Assembly (NCBI RefSeq): GCF_900105615.1
Contig: NZ_LT630003.1
Coordinates: 1,860,001 to 1,924,000 of the forward strand
DNA from: Lacrimispora sphenoides JCM 1415
GTDB taxonomy: Bacteria; Bacillota; Clostridia; Lachnospirales; Lachnospiraceae
Reading direction: 5' to 3'
Length of the DNA: 64,000 bases
Of this stretch, positions 18,155-27,604 are shown piece after piece; positions within the stretch are counted from its first letter, which is position 1, and every line of letters begins with the position of its first letter. Made by a program: the position numbers and the translations under genes. Under the pieces are notes generated by a model. It did not search any database. It was given only the letters and a program-made list of their open reading frames with translations, and was not told the DNA's origin.

Positions 18155-19672
18155 CTATTGTGAACAAGAAGTAAATCCGACACTGGCAAGGAACCGTCCA
18201 AATCCATTCCGTCCCTGCTCATCGCATTTGTATACGCCGGAATCCTCCAGAACCCGTTCAAATACCAGGCCAACTTCCTTCTTTAAAATTTCATCCACAT
18301 TATCTTTTGTCACTTCTTCATATTTTACAAGGAAAGCCTCCGCCCAATCTGCGTGCTTTTCAATGGCGTTTTCGTCTCTTATGCTTTTTCCTTCCACAAT
18401 GCACTGAGCCAGCAGGTTCAGCTCTTCCTTCAGCCTGGAAGGCAGGACAGCCAATCCCATGACTTCAATTAAGCCGATATTCTCTTTCTTGATATGATGC
18501 AGCTCCTGATGAGGGTGGTAAACTCCAAGAGGGAATTCTTCTGTGGTAATATTATTTCTTAAGACCAGATCAAGTTCGTATACGCCATCCCGCATTCTGG
18601 CAATAGGGGTGATGGTGTTGTGAGGCTCTCCGTCCGTTTCCGCAAAAATAAAGGCTTCCTCGTCCGTATAAGCCCTCCAGGCATCAAGAATCTTAGTTCC
18701 AAGGGCGATTAGGTCCTCCGGATTTTTGCTTCTGGTGCGCAGCACGGACATCGGCCATTTCACGATTCCGGCTTCCACTCCCTCAAAGCCTTCCAACCGG
18801 AAACATCTCTCCATAGGGGCCTTTGCCATGGCAAAATCATAATTTCCTCCCTGAAAATGGTCATGGGACAGGATGGATCCTCCTACAATGGGAAGATCTG
18901 CATTGGAACCAAGGAAGTAGTGAGGAAACATTTTGACAAAATCAAACAATTTTACAAAGGTATCTCTCTCTATCTTCATGGGAATATGCTTTCCGTTGAA
19001 AACGATACAGTGCTCGTTATAATAAACATAGGGGGAATACTGAAAGCCCCACTCACTGTTATTGATTTCAAGACGGATGATTCTGTGGTTATTTCTGGCC
19101 GGATGATTGGTCCTTCCGGCATAGCCCTCATTTTCCATACAAAGCTGGCATTTGGGATAACCACCTTGTTTTGCAAGCTTTGCTGCGGCAATCGCCTTTG
19201 GATCCTTCTCAGGCTTAGATAAATTCACCGTAATATCCAGGTCACCGTACTTGGTAGGGGTCACCCACCGCATATCCTTTTTAATCCGGTACCGCCTGAT
19301 ATAATCGGAATCCTGGCTCAGTTTATAATAATATCCTGTTGCAGCCTCAGGTGACTGGCCCTGATACAGCTCCCAGAATGTTTTTTCTATTTCGCTAGGT
19401 CTTGGCATCAGACAATTCATCAGTTTTGTATCAAACAAATCCCGGTATGTAACACTATCTTCTTCTATGATTCCGGCCTGGCATGCATAATCAAGTAATT
19501 CCTGCAAAACAGCTTCCAGATCTATATCTTCCGGTACTCCTTCTGACTCCTCATACTCGTCCATCATCATTACATCAAGGATTTGGTTAAGGGCATAATA
19601 CCGGTCCGCTTCCCCGATCAAGCCTGTGTTCCGTCCATACTGTACCAGTTTCTTAATTGCCTCGTAAATCAT
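18155..19672 (-). CDS. galT: UDP-glucose-hexose-1-phosphate uridylyltransferase, class II
   Basis: 505 aa, the length of the Firmicute class II GalT rather than the about 350-aa Escherichia type. It transfers UMP between UDP-glucose and galactose-1-phosphate in the Leloir pathway. KCQLCMENEGYAGRTNHPAR is typical of the family and ILSHDHFQGG carries the active-site His region. The ATG follows AGGAGGAACATCACA. No galK or galE lies next to it. Confidence 0.93.
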   Translation of the reverse strand: MIYEAIKKLVQYGRNTGLIGEADRYYALNQILDVMMMDEYEESEGVPEDIDLEAVLQELLDYACQAGIIEEDSVTYRDLFDTKLMNCLMPRPSEIEKTFWELYQGQSPEAATGYYYKLSQDSDYIRRYRIKKDMRWVTPTKYGDLDITVNLSKPEKDPKAIAAAKLAKQGGYPKCQLCMENEGYAGRTNHPARNNHRIIRLEINNSEWGFQYSPYVYYNEHCIVFNGKHIPMKIERDTFVKLFDFVKMFPHYFLGSNADLPIVGGSILSHDHFQGGNYDFAMAKAPMERCFRLEGFEGVEAGIVKWPMSVLRTRSKNPEDLIALGTKILDAWRAYTDEEAFIFAETDGEPHNTITPIARMRDGVYELDLVLRNNITTEEFPLGVYHPHQELHHIKKENIGLIEVMGLAVLPSRLKEELNLLAQCIVEGKSIRDENAIEKHADWAEAFLVKYEEVTKDNVDEILKKEVGLVFERVLEDSGVYKCDEQGRNGFGRFLASVGFTSCSQ

Positions 19673-19715
19673 TGTGATGTTCCTCCTGGTTTTTTTATCC
19701 TAATATACCTCTCCC

Positions 19716-19744
19716 ATTATACATTTCCAAAAGCGGCAAAACAA
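19716..19744 (-). promoter_or_regulatory. Promoter of galT
   Basis: Minus strand TTGTTT (19739-19744), 17-bp spacer, TATAAT (19716-19721). Confidence 0.6.
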
Positions 19745-19761
19745 TATCCTATATTTTGTTT

Positions 19762-20277
19762 TTATTGCATTTTTTTTATAAAATTACTGATCCTGCTTAT
19801 AATCATGCCGCCCAGGATCCCTATGATAAGTCCGGCGGCTGTACCGGCGATCAAAAGAAAGGGTAGATAAAAGAATACTCCAGCCTGTTTGACCACAAGG
19901 GCAGCCACGCAAACCTGTCCGATGTTATGCCCCACGCCTCCAAGAATACTGATTCCCGTTGTGCCCATCCAGTTTTTTCTCTTGCAAAGAACCATTAGAA
20001 GCAGGCTTAAGCTCCAGCCTCCCAGGCTGTAGAGCATGGCAAACAAGTTTCCAAAGGTAAATCCGGTGAGAACGATCCGCAAAAGTGAAATGACAACCGT
20101 CCCGCCTGTCCCAACCGTATAGAGCCCCACAACCGTGACCAGATTGGCAAGCCCCAGCTTTACACCCGGTATTCCAAGGGAAATGGGAATCAGGGTTTCT
20201 ACGAAGCTGAGAACAAATGCCAGTGCAATCAGCATTCCGTACAACGCTGCCACATGTGCTGAATTTTTTACTTTCAT
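19762..20277 (-). CDS. Gx transporter / heptaprenyl diphosphate synthase component I family protein
   Basis: 171 aa, starting at the ATG 20275-20277 after GGAGAGCTCTT. Five to six hydrophobic segments with IPGVKLGLANLVTVVGLY and TFGNLFAMLYSLGGWSLSLL match Hpre_diP_synt_I (PF07456). Despite the name, the family looks like an ECF-type S-component membrane protein, usually near quinone or flavin genes. Its substrate cannot be read from this context. Confidence 0.8.
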   Translation of the reverse strand: MKVKNSAHVAALYGMLIALAFVLSFVETLIPISLGIPGVKLGLANLVTVVGLYTVGTGGTVVISLLRIVLTGFTFGNLFAMLYSLGGWSLSLLLMVLCKRKNWMGTTGISILGGVGHNIGQVCVAALVVKQAGVFFYLPFLLIAGTAAGLIIGILGGMIISRISNFIKKMQ

Positions 20278-20344
20278 AAGAGCTCTCCTTTTTCCTGCAT
20301 TCAGCATTTATCTTATCACACTTTGGCATTTATGTAAAAGAAAA

Positions 20345-20386
20345 TCCCGGAGAGCATTCTCATTATTATGAAAGTGCTCTCCGGGA
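20345..20386 (-). terminator. Terminator of the degV-type gene
   Basis: tcccggagagca / tgctctccggga 12-bp perfect stem, seven bases after the stop codon; T-rich sequence follows on the minus strand. Confidence 0.85.
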
Positions 20387-20392
20387 CCAGAA

Positions 20393-21280
20393 CTAATCTG
20401 TTCTTTTATCACCCCAGAAAAATAATGCCACAGTACCAGGTCCGGTATGGGAGCCGATGACTGCACCAATGCTGTTTAACAGCACCTTTCCGGAAAGCTT
20501 TTGGAAGCGTTCCTCCACCAGGGCCGCTACTTCCCTGGCATCATTTTCACAGGCGGAATAGGAAAGAAAGCATTGGCCGCTATAATCTCTCCCGCCCTTT
20601 GCATGGGCTTCCATTGTGTTTATGATCTCCTGGATGGCCTTTTTCTTGGTACGGATCTTCTGCTTTGGAATCAAATGTCCCGTGTTGTCAATGCTCATGA
20701 GAGGGCAGATATTAAGCACCGTGCCAAGCATTGCGGATGTGGCTGAAATCCTGCCTCCCCGCTTAAAACTGGTCAAATCTGTGGAGAAAAACCAGTGATG
20801 CACGAATAATTTATTATTCTCGGTCCATTCGGCGGCCTCTTCCAGGGAAACCCCATTATCCCTTAAGTCTGCCACGGAATCGGTCAGAAGACCATAGCCG
20901 GAAGAAGCGCCCAGGGAGTCCACAATGACGATCTTTCTATCCGGATATCTGGAACTCATTTCCTCTCTGGCTACGCATGCAGAATTGTAGGTTCCTGAAA
21001 TACCGGATGAAAGAGTGAGGTGCAGTATATCCTTGCCTTCCTTTAAAAATGGTTCAAAAAAATCACAATATTCTTCCACATTTACCTGGGAAGTCACTGG
21101 GGTCGCGCCTTTGGCAATCCGGTCATAAAACTCAGGAAAGGGAATGCTCTGCCCTAAGTCATCCGGATAGGTAACGCCATCCATTGTATAGTGAAAACAC
21201 ACATAAGGAATCTGGCGCTGCTCAAAAAATTCCTTCTTCATATCTACCGTAGAACAGCAGGTTAAAATAAAACGTCCCAT
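20393..21280 (-). CDS. DegV family fatty-acid-binding protein
   Basis: 295 aa. The DegV fold is shown by ATPVTSQVNVEEYCDFFEPF, LHLTLSSGISGTYNSA and the GSHTGPGTVALFFWG end. DegV/FakB proteins bind fatty acids for phosphorylation by FakA. It lies 37 bp downstream of the phoR-type kinase and could be read through from that operon. Confidence 0.88.
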   Translation of the reverse strand: MGRFILTCCSTVDMKKEFFEQRQIPYVCFHYTMDGVTYPDDLGQSIPFPEFYDRIAKGATPVTSQVNVEEYCDFFEPFLKEGKDILHLTLSSGISGTYNSACVAREEMSSRYPDRKIVIVDSLGASSGYGLLTDSVADLRDNGVSLEEAAEWTENNKLFVHHWFFSTDLTSFKRGGRISATSAMLGTVLNICPLMSIDNTGHLIPKQKIRTKKKAIQEIINTMEAHAKGGRDYSGQCFLSYSACENDAREVAALVEERFQKLSGKVLLNSIGAVIGSHTGPGTVALFFWGDKRTD

Positions 21281-21317
21281 ATCTGCACACCTCCTATCAT
21301 TTACTGAATCAATATTA

Positions 21318-22718
21318 TCATATTTTCTCTTGAATTGGAATCTTTACCATAAATTCCGTTCCCATATCAAGCTCTGACCGAACGGTAATGGTCCCATGAT
21401 AGAAATTAACAATGTGTTTTACAATGGATAGTCCAAGGCCTGTTCCGCCCTGTTTCTTGCTCCGTCCTTTGTCTACCCGGTAAAAGCGTTCAAAGATACG
21501 GCTTAAGGATTCTTTTGGAATACCCATTCCATTATCCTTCACACGGATTATTACATTGCGGTCTTCTTCTGTCACCGTGACCCAAACTTCGCCACCAGGC
21601 TTATTGTATTTTACTGCGTTGCTTATGAGATTTCCAAATAGTTCCTTCATTTGCTGTCCATTGGCGTAAATACAAAGTGGTTTGCAATCCACATGGACAG
21701 TGACTTCATGGGATGCAGCCAGTGGTTTTAAAGATTCTACGATGTCGCCTACAAGAATGGACAGGCGCACATCATTTTTTAATACTTCTGCTTCTTTAGC
21801 CTCAAGCCGGGAGATCATAAGGATGTCATTGATGAGATGATTCATGTTGACCGCTTCCTTTTTGATGCGTCTTATGAAATCCATCTTTTGTTCTTCATCC
21901 TGAATGATCCCGCTTTCTAAAAGCTCCGCATAGCCCTGAACCGATGTGATCGGGGTTTTTAACTCATGGGAAGCATTACTAAAAAATTCCTGGCGAATTT
22001 GTTTTTCAAGCTCAATCTGGTTTAAATATTCTTTTACGTTCTTAGACATCTCCGTTGTCGTTTCCGCAATAATATTAATTTCCGGATACTGGTATTTTTC
22101 AAAAGAGAGATCTGTATAATCCCCGTTTACTTTTAACATCTCCTGAGAAATTTCTTTTAACGGCCTTGTAATGGATTTTGAAAAGCTGTCCGCCGAAAAC
22201 GCGGAATACATAATGGCCATCAGAAAGCTGAGCCAGATCGAAGGTAATAGAAGCATCAGGTATTCTTTCATGCCGGAATAGGGAATTGCCATACGAAGAA
22301 TATAATCCGCCCGTGAGGAGCGGATCGCTACATAAAGCATATTTACCTTAAGGGTCTTGGAATAGCGTCTGGCTGTGCCGGTTCCCTCCACAAGAGCCTC
22401 CTTCACTTCTTCCCTGTCCAAATGATTATCCAGGGAAGCGGCCGGTACATTCCCAGTATCGGCCACAATACTTCCATCCATGCGTATAATTGTAAAACGG
22501 CTCTCATTCTCACTAAGTGCCTGCTTTAAATCCCCTATTTCACCGGCAAGATTACTGGAATAATCCAGAATCTCATCCATAGCTCTTAAGGTGTATGTCA
22601 TGTCTTTTCTGGAATTTTTAAGCAATGCGCTGCTGGAAGCAATATAAAATACAGAACTGCTTAGTATCAGCACTACCAGAATGATCTGGATAAATTTTTT
22701 AAAGATCACGCTTCTCAT
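21318..22718 (-). CDS. phoR: Sensor histidine kinase, PhoR-like
   Basis: 466 aa from an ATG with a GAGGGAATCT site; an ATG four codons upstream lacks one. Two membrane segments (about residues 10-30 and 155-180) enclose an extracytoplasmic sensor of about 125 residues. A linker and the HisKA domain follow with FFSNASHELKTPITSVQGY, then HATPase boxes N (LISNAVKYN), G1 (VKDNGMGI) and G2 (GGTGLGLSI). Pairing with the upstream PhoP-type regulator and the phosphate symporter suggests phosphate sensing. Confidence 0.85.
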   Translation of the reverse strand: MRSVIFKKFIQIILVVLILSSSVFYIASSSALLKNSRKDMTYTLRAMDEILDYSSNLAGEIGDLKQALSENESRFTIIRMDGSIVADTGNVPAASLDNHLDREEVKEALVEGTGTARRYSKTLKVNMLYVAIRSSRADYILRMAIPYSGMKEYLMLLLPSIWLSFLMAIMYSAFSADSFSKSITRPLKEISQEMLKVNGDYTDLSFEKYQYPEINIIAETTTEMSKNVKEYLNQIELEKQIRQEFFSNASHELKTPITSVQGYAELLESGIIQDEEQKMDFIRRIKKEAVNMNHLINDILMISRLEAKEAEVLKNDVRLSILVGDIVESLKPLAASHEVTVHVDCKPLCIYANGQQMKELFGNLISNAVKYNKPGGEVWVTVTEEDRNVIIRVKDNGMGIPKESLSRIFERFYRVDKGRSKKQGGTGLGLSIVKHIVNFYHGTITVRSELDMGTEFMVKIPIQEKI

Positions 22719-22760
22719 AGATTCCCTCATTCTGCGGATACAGCCAGACGATTGTTTGTC

Positions 22761-23450
22761 CTACTCTTCCGTCTTAATAAAACGATAGCCTACGCCGCGG
22801 ATTGTCTTAATGCAGGAACCGCCGTTTTCTCCCAGCTTTTGCCGGAGCGTACGGATATGCATGTCCAGAGTCCTGGTCTCTCCATCGTAATCATACCCCC
22901 AGATGTGGTTTAAAAGCTCATCTCTGGTAACAACCTTATTATGGTTCTCCATTAAATACTGCAAAAGCTCAAACTCTTTTAACGTCAGTTCAACCTTAAC
23001 GCCGTCACAATAGACCTCTCTTGTTTTTTTATTTAAACTTAAGCAATATTGATTCAATTCGTTTGCGTTCGCCTCTCCCCTGGTGCTCCGCCGCAAAAGG
23101 CTCCGGATTCTGGCTGCCAGTTCCATGACTCCAAATGGCTTTGTCATGTAGTCGTCAGCTCCGCCGTCAAGTCCTGCCACCTTATCAAACTCCCTGTCTT
23201 TCGCGGTAAGAATAAGAATGGGAATATCTTTTAAAGACTCATTTTTCCGAATCCTGCGAATGGCTGTCAGTCCGTCCATACCTGGAAGCATCAGATCAAA
23301 CACAGCCAGTGCCGGTTTATCTGATTCAATATGCCTTAAGGCATCTTCCGCCATCTCAAAAGCGGATACTTCATAGCCAAAACCTTCCAGGGCAATTTTA
23401 ATTAAGTCCCTGATGTTGTCATCGTCTTCAATTACATAGATACGTTCCAT
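22761..23450 (-). CDS. phoP: OmpR/PhoB-family response regulator, PhoP-like
   Basis: 229 aa. Receiver domain with acidic EDDD near the start, phospho-acceptor Asp in LAVFDLMLPGMDG, and KPFGVMEL; winged-helix DNA-binding domain (LTLKEFELLQYL, GETRTLDMHIRTLRQKLG). Its likely targets include the TGTAAA direct repeats upstream of the neighbouring phosphate symporter. Two small hairpins occupy the 87-bp gap after the symporter gene. Confidence 0.87.
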   Translation of the reverse strand: MERIYVIEDDDNIRDLIKIALEGFGYEVSAFEMAEDALRHIESDKPALAVFDLMLPGMDGLTAIRRIRKNESLKDIPILILTAKDREFDKVAGLDGGADDYMTKPFGVMELAARIRSLLRRSTRGEANANELNQYCLSLNKKTREVYCDGVKVELTLKEFELLQYLMENHNKVVTRDELLNHIWGYDYDGETRTLDMHIRTLRQKLGENGGSCIKTIRGVGYRFIKTEE

Positions 23451-23537
23451 ATATTCTCCTTTCCTTTTTCCTGCCCAAGCTTTTTGGGCATAGAGGAATG
23501 CCCGCAGGGCGTTCTTATTTCCCGCCCACGCTTTCTG

Positions 23538-25193
23538 TTACATTTCATCCCTCACGTAGCCGGCGATATTATGGGCATGGTCTGAAATACGTTCCAGATT
23601 GCTCAGTGCGTCCAAAAAGATAATTCCATTTTCCGGTTTACATGTCTGAGCGGATAAACGTTCGATATGACGTTCTCTTAATTCCTCCTCCAGGCTGTCC
23701 ACACGTTCTTCGCTCTGAATCACTGCGCGGACCTCTGACATGTCTCCAGTTTCCCTGGCTTTTATGGCATGCTCCAAAGAGGATCGGACTTCCTTAAGCA
23801 TTTCCTTGATTTCATTTTCTGCACCATTTGAAAAAATTATGTTCCGGTTGGATTTTTCTATTGCCAGCTCAGATAAGTTCTCACAATGATCGCTGACCCG
23901 TTCAAAGTCACTGATTGTATAAAATAAGTTTTTAACCAGAAGATGCTGCTCCTCATTTAAGGACTGGTTATTAAGTTTTATCAGATAATCTGTGAGTATC
24001 TTTTCATAATCATTGATTTTCTGTTCCATTTTTTCCACCAGCTTTGCCTCTGCTTTGTTGTTGCCAAGAAGAGCCGCCGCCGCAAGATCTAAGTTTTCCA
24101 TGGCAGCATATCCCATACTTACAACTTCATGATTCACATTCTCGATAGCAAAGGAAGGGGTTTCTAAAATTCTTTCATCCAGGTGACGTTTCATCTGGGT
24201 ATCAGAATCAATCGGTGATTCTTTCTGATCTTCCCGTACAAGCAGACCGGAAGCCTTTACCAAAAGCCCGGCAAAGGGGAATAAAATAATGGTATTGCTC
24301 ACATTAAATATCGTATGGAAGATGGATATTCCCACACTGCTGATCCGTGAAGCCGCGAAAACCGGATTCAGTTTAAACACGACAAACATGACGCAGCCGA
24401 AAATGATTGCACCCACCACATTAAAAAGAAGATGAATGACAGCGGCACGCTTTGCGGTTTTGTTAGCTCCCACGCTGGAAAGCAGGGCGGTAACACAGGT
24501 ACCGATATTTTGTCCCAAAGTGATAAATATCGCAGACTGCCAGTTTACGATACCGTTGAGAGCCAGTGTCTGCAGAATTCCTACAGATGCTGAGGAGCTT
24601 TGAATGATACCGGTAACAACAAGGCCCGCTAAAATTCCAAGAATAGGATTTCTTCCTAAAACGGAAAAGGCCTGGCTGAAAATAGGTGCGTTCCGGTAAG
24701 GCGTAATGGAGTCTGACATGAAGGAAAGTCCTATAAACAGAACACCAAAGCCTACCAGAATTTCTCCAACCTGTTTTTTCTTCCCGCTTCCGGTAAAAAG
24801 GCTTAAAACAGCGCCCACGCCTACCAGTGCAGGAGCAAAAAACTCGGGTTTCATCATCTCTCCCCATTCACTCATGGATACAATCCAGCTGGTGACGGTG
24901 GTTCCGATGTTAGCACCCATTATAATACCAACAGCCTGCTGCAGATTGATGATCCCGGCGTTTACAAAGCCTACCACCATGACTGTGGTGGCCGAGCTGC
25001 TCTGAATGATGGCAGTAATTCCGGTTCCCAAAAGCACACCCATGAGCCGGTTGCTGGTAAGGACTCCTAAAAGCTGCTGCATTTTATGACCTGCTGATTT
25101 TTGCAGCCCATCAGCCATAGCATCCATTCCATAAAGGAACATTCCCAGTCCCCCGATGAATTTAAATAGCATTTGTAAATCTGCGATTGACAT
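23538..25193 (-). CDS. Na+/phosphate symporter (NptA/PNaS type) with PhoU-like tail
   Basis: 551 aa. Two homologous Na_Pi_cotrans repeats, each with QSSSA motifs (ITAIIQSSSATTVMVVGF; GIIQSSSASVGILQTLA), supply about eight to nine membrane segments. The last about 200 residues form a helical PhoU-like domain (YTISDFERVSDHCENL; DALSNLERISDHAHNI). It probably imports phosphate with sodium. It precedes phoP-phoR in the same orientation and is headed by Pho-box-like repeats. Confidence 0.9.
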   Translation of the reverse strand: MSIADLQMLFKFIGGLGMFLYGMDAMADGLQKSAGHKMQQLLGVLTSNRLMGVLLGTGITAIIQSSSATTVMVVGFVNAGIINLQQAVGIIMGANIGTTVTSWIVSMSEWGEMMKPEFFAPALVGVGAVLSLFTGSGKKKQVGEILVGFGVLFIGLSFMSDSITPYRNAPIFSQAFSVLGRNPILGILAGLVVTGIIQSSSASVGILQTLALNGIVNWQSAIFITLGQNIGTCVTALLSSVGANKTAKRAAVIHLLFNVVGAIIFGCVMFVVFKLNPVFAASRISSVGISIFHTIFNVSNTIILFPFAGLLVKASGLLVREDQKESPIDSDTQMKRHLDERILETPSFAIENVNHEVVSMGYAAMENLDLAAAALLGNNKAEAKLVEKMEQKINDYEKILTDYLIKLNNQSLNEEQHLLVKNLFYTISDFERVSDHCENLSELAIEKSNRNIIFSNGAENEIKEMLKEVRSSLEHAIKARETGDMSEVRAVIQSEERVDSLEEELRERHIERLSAQTCKPENGIIFLDALSNLERISDHAHNIAGYVRDEM

Positions 25194-25225
25194 AGCATCC
25201 TCCGTTTTTCATGATAATACATTTT

Positions 25226-25304
25226 TGTAAATACTATATCAAATCTATGTAAAGTAAAATGCACATAAATGTAAAATTTATGTAAATTCTTGTCTTAATG
25301 TAAA
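25226..25304 (-). promoter_or_regulatory. Pho-box-like array upstream of the phosphate symporter
   Basis: Five exact TTTACA copies on the minus strand begin (plus-strand coordinates of TGTAAA) at 25226, 25248, 25270, 25281 and 25299. The first four are spaced 22, 22 and 11 bp, the periodicity of PhoP direct repeats. A TATAGT -10 candidate is at 25234-25239 with no good -35, as expected for an activated promoter. The farthest copy lies in the 3' end of the dipeptidase gene. Confidence 0.65.
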
Positions 25305-26287
25305 ATTTCTTTGTAGACACGAAGGACATTTCCATAAAAGACTGCCTCAATTTCGCTTTCCGAAAATCCTTCTTTTTTCATATAAACTTCCAATAGGGGT
25401 AAGTCTTCCGGAGATTTCATTTCCAAATTTCCCCCGATGCCGTCAAAATCCGATCCAAGTCCAATACACTGGATGCCTCCCACCTTTTTCATATGCTTCA
25501 TATGTAAAACCATATCTTCCACCCGGCTTAAGGCTCCTTCCCCCTTCTTCCAGTCATGAAGAAAATCAGCGCAATAATTGATTCCGGTCACGCCGCCTCG
25601 TTCCGAAAGCTTTCTAATCATATCGTCCGTTAAGTTTCTTGGGTTGGAGGCAATGGCTCTTGCATTGGAATGGCTGGCCACAAATGGCTTTTCCGTATAC
25701 CGGAACATATCTTCTATCCCGGCATCCGACAAATGGGAGACATCGATAACCATTCCCAGCCGTTCCATCTCCTGAACAAATTCGATTCCCTTTTCCGTAA
25801 GCCCATGCTCCATCTCCGGTTCAAAAAAGGCCTCTCCGTTTTCCTCCCAGATCCGGTTGGGATGCCCCAGTTCATTTTTATAGTTCCATGTAAGGGTGGC
25901 CATCCGGACTCCCAGACGGTAAAAACTTCTTAAGAATGCCAGTTCTCCCTGGCAGACGCCTCCTTCTTCTATGGTAAGCATGGCAGACATCTTTCCATTC
26001 TTCCGGTTTTCTTCAATATCCCTGTAGCTTTTTACAATACCTATGATATCTTCGTATTTCTCCAGCTCCGTATAAAATAGGTCAACAAGCTTCATACAAT
26101 ATTCAAACGGATGCTCCTGCCTGGCGAGATTTGTATACAAAGCAAAGTTCTGTAAGCAATAATCGCCTTTTTTCATTCGCTCCAAGTCAATATGACAGTC
26201 ATTTTTTAAGATGGAAAAGACCTTTCCCTCTTCCCTCCGGTAAAAAAGCTCTGAAATGGTATCACAATGCATATCAACAACTTTCAT
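25295..26287 (-). CDS. Membrane dipeptidase-type peptidase (M19 family)
   Basis: 330 aa amidohydrolase-fold enzyme of the renal dipeptidase family. VVDMHCDTISELF contains the first metal-binding His/Asp, MLTIEEGG the bridging Glu, VIDVSHLSD and ASHSNARAI further His ligands, and LGSDFDGIGG the last Asp. No signal peptide, so cytoplasmic. It would cleave dipeptides, possibly with D-residues. It is upstream of the phosphate symporter but ends within that gene's regulatory region. Confidence 0.9.
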   Translation of the reverse strand: MKVVDMHCDTISELFYRREEGKVFSILKNDCHIDLERMKKGDYCLQNFALYTNLARQEHPFEYCMKLVDLFYTELEKYEDIIGIVKSYRDIEENRKNGKMSAMLTIEEGGVCQGELAFLRSFYRLGVRMATLTWNYKNELGHPNRIWEENGEAFFEPEMEHGLTEKGIEFVQEMERLGMVIDVSHLSDAGIEDMFRYTEKPFVASHSNARAIASNPRNLTDDMIRKLSERGGVTGINYCADFLHDWKKGEGALSRVEDMVLHMKHMKKVGGIQCIGLGSDFDGIGGNLEMKSPEDLPLLEVYMKKEGFSESEIEAVFYGNVLRVYKEILH

Positions 26288-26330
26288 AATTTCTTCCCTT
26301 TCTCTTAATTCACTGAAATTACTCTACGCA

Positions 26331-26362
26331 AAAGGAGCAGCCCAAAAATGAGCTACTCCTTT
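26331..26362. terminator. Terminator after the MacB-like permease gene
   Basis: aaaggagcagc / gctactccttt stem (one mismatch) with a 10-nt loop, in the gap between the permease and dipeptidase genes. Confidence 0.55.
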
Positions 26363-26419
26363 GGTAACTATGCAAATAGTAACACCAATATGATATATTT
26401 GCAAGAAAATATTAGATAT

Positions 26420-27604
26420 TTACTCGCTGCGCAGAGCGTCAATAGGATTCAAAGCAGCAGCCCTTCTGGCAGGCATATAGCCAAATAAAAGGCCGATCCC
26501 CACGGATACGCTGAAGGAAACCATGACGGCACCGGGTGTTGGTGTGGCATTCATTCCCATAGCAGTTCCAATGATGGTAGTTGCCACGGAGCCCACCAGG
26601 ATACCAACAACCCCGCCAAGAGAGCTGGTAACTGCGGCCTCTATTACAAACTGCTGCATGATGTTGCGTTTTTTTGCCCCCAGTGCCTTCCTGATTCCGA
26701 TTTCTCTGGTACGTTCCGTTACGGACACCAGCATGATATTCATAACTCCAACTCCGGCAACTAAAAGGGAGATCCCGGCGATTCCGCCAAGCATCATGGA
26801 CATCATGGACATCATGGAATTTAAAGAGTTTAAAAGCTCACTCATAGCAGTAATGCGGTATAAGTCTTCATCCTTGAAAATCCCATAAAGAAAGGTATTG
26901 ATGGCCTCTTTGGCCTCTGCGGAGTGGTCCATGTCGGCAGTAGCAAAGACATAACTGTTTATGTCTGCAGTGTTGTTCAACTTGGCGGAACTGCTGTAGG
27001 GAAGGTACAAAACGTCGTCTGAACCGCCGGCCTTTAGCTCATCCTCATCCTGTCTGGATACCACACCAATAATCTGGTATGCATAACCGTTTATTTTTAT
27101 GGTCTGTCCAATGGCTTCTTCTGCTCCTCCATATAATTCCCAAGCCACATAATAACCTGCAACACAAACTTTTTGTCTGGATAGGACATCGGAATATTGG
27201 AGGAACCGCCCTGAATCCAGGGTCTGATCCTTCATTTCCAGATATTCTTCGCTGACACCGGATACCGTAGTATTGGTCAGGGATTCCGTACCGTTTTTTA
27301 GGGTAGAGGACAAGGAAACCTTTGGCGTCATCTGAGAAAAAAGATTTTTGTTGTCTTCATAAAACTGATACATCTGATCCACGGTTACGGACCTGGATGA
27401 AAGATTGGTTACGTTCACATTGATCTGGTTGGTACCCATGCTGGTAAATTGTTCCGTCATATAGGACATTTGTCCGTTTACAAGACTCACCAGAATGATA
27501 ACCGATGCCACGCCGATAATGATTCCAAGCATGGTGAGAAAGGAACGCATCTTATTACCCCAGATGCTCTTTAAAGCCATTTTAAAGGATTGCAGAATAT
27601 TCAT
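26420..27604 (-). CDS. MacB-like ABC permease (FtsX domain)
   Basis: 394 aa. One N-terminal membrane helix (SFLTMLGIIIGVASVIILV), a large extracellular MacB_PCD domain of about 220 residues, then three helices with the FtsX domain (VSVTERTREIGIRKALGAKK). It overlaps the ATPase gene by 23 nt. With the ATPase and the membrane-fusion-like protein upstream it should form a mechanotransmission exporter rather than an importer. Confidence 0.88.
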   Translation of the reverse strand: MNILQSFKMALKSIWGNKMRSFLTMLGIIIGVASVIILVSLVNGQMSYMTEQFTSMGTNQINVNVTNLSSRSVTVDQMYQFYEDNKNLFSQMTPKVSLSSTLKNGTESLTNTTVSGVSEEYLEMKDQTLDSGRFLQYSDVLSRQKVCVAGYYVAWELYGGAEEAIGQTIKINGYAYQIIGVVSRQDEDELKAGGSDDVLYLPYSSSAKLNNTADINSYVFATADMDHSAEAKEAINTFLYGIFKDEDLYRITAMSELLNSLNSMMSMMSMMLGGIAGISLLVAGVGVMNIMLVSVTERTREIGIRKALGAKKRNIMQQFVIEAAVTSSLGGVVGILVGSVATTIIGTAMGMNATPTPGAVMVSFSVSVGIGLLFGYMPARRAAALNPIDALRSE

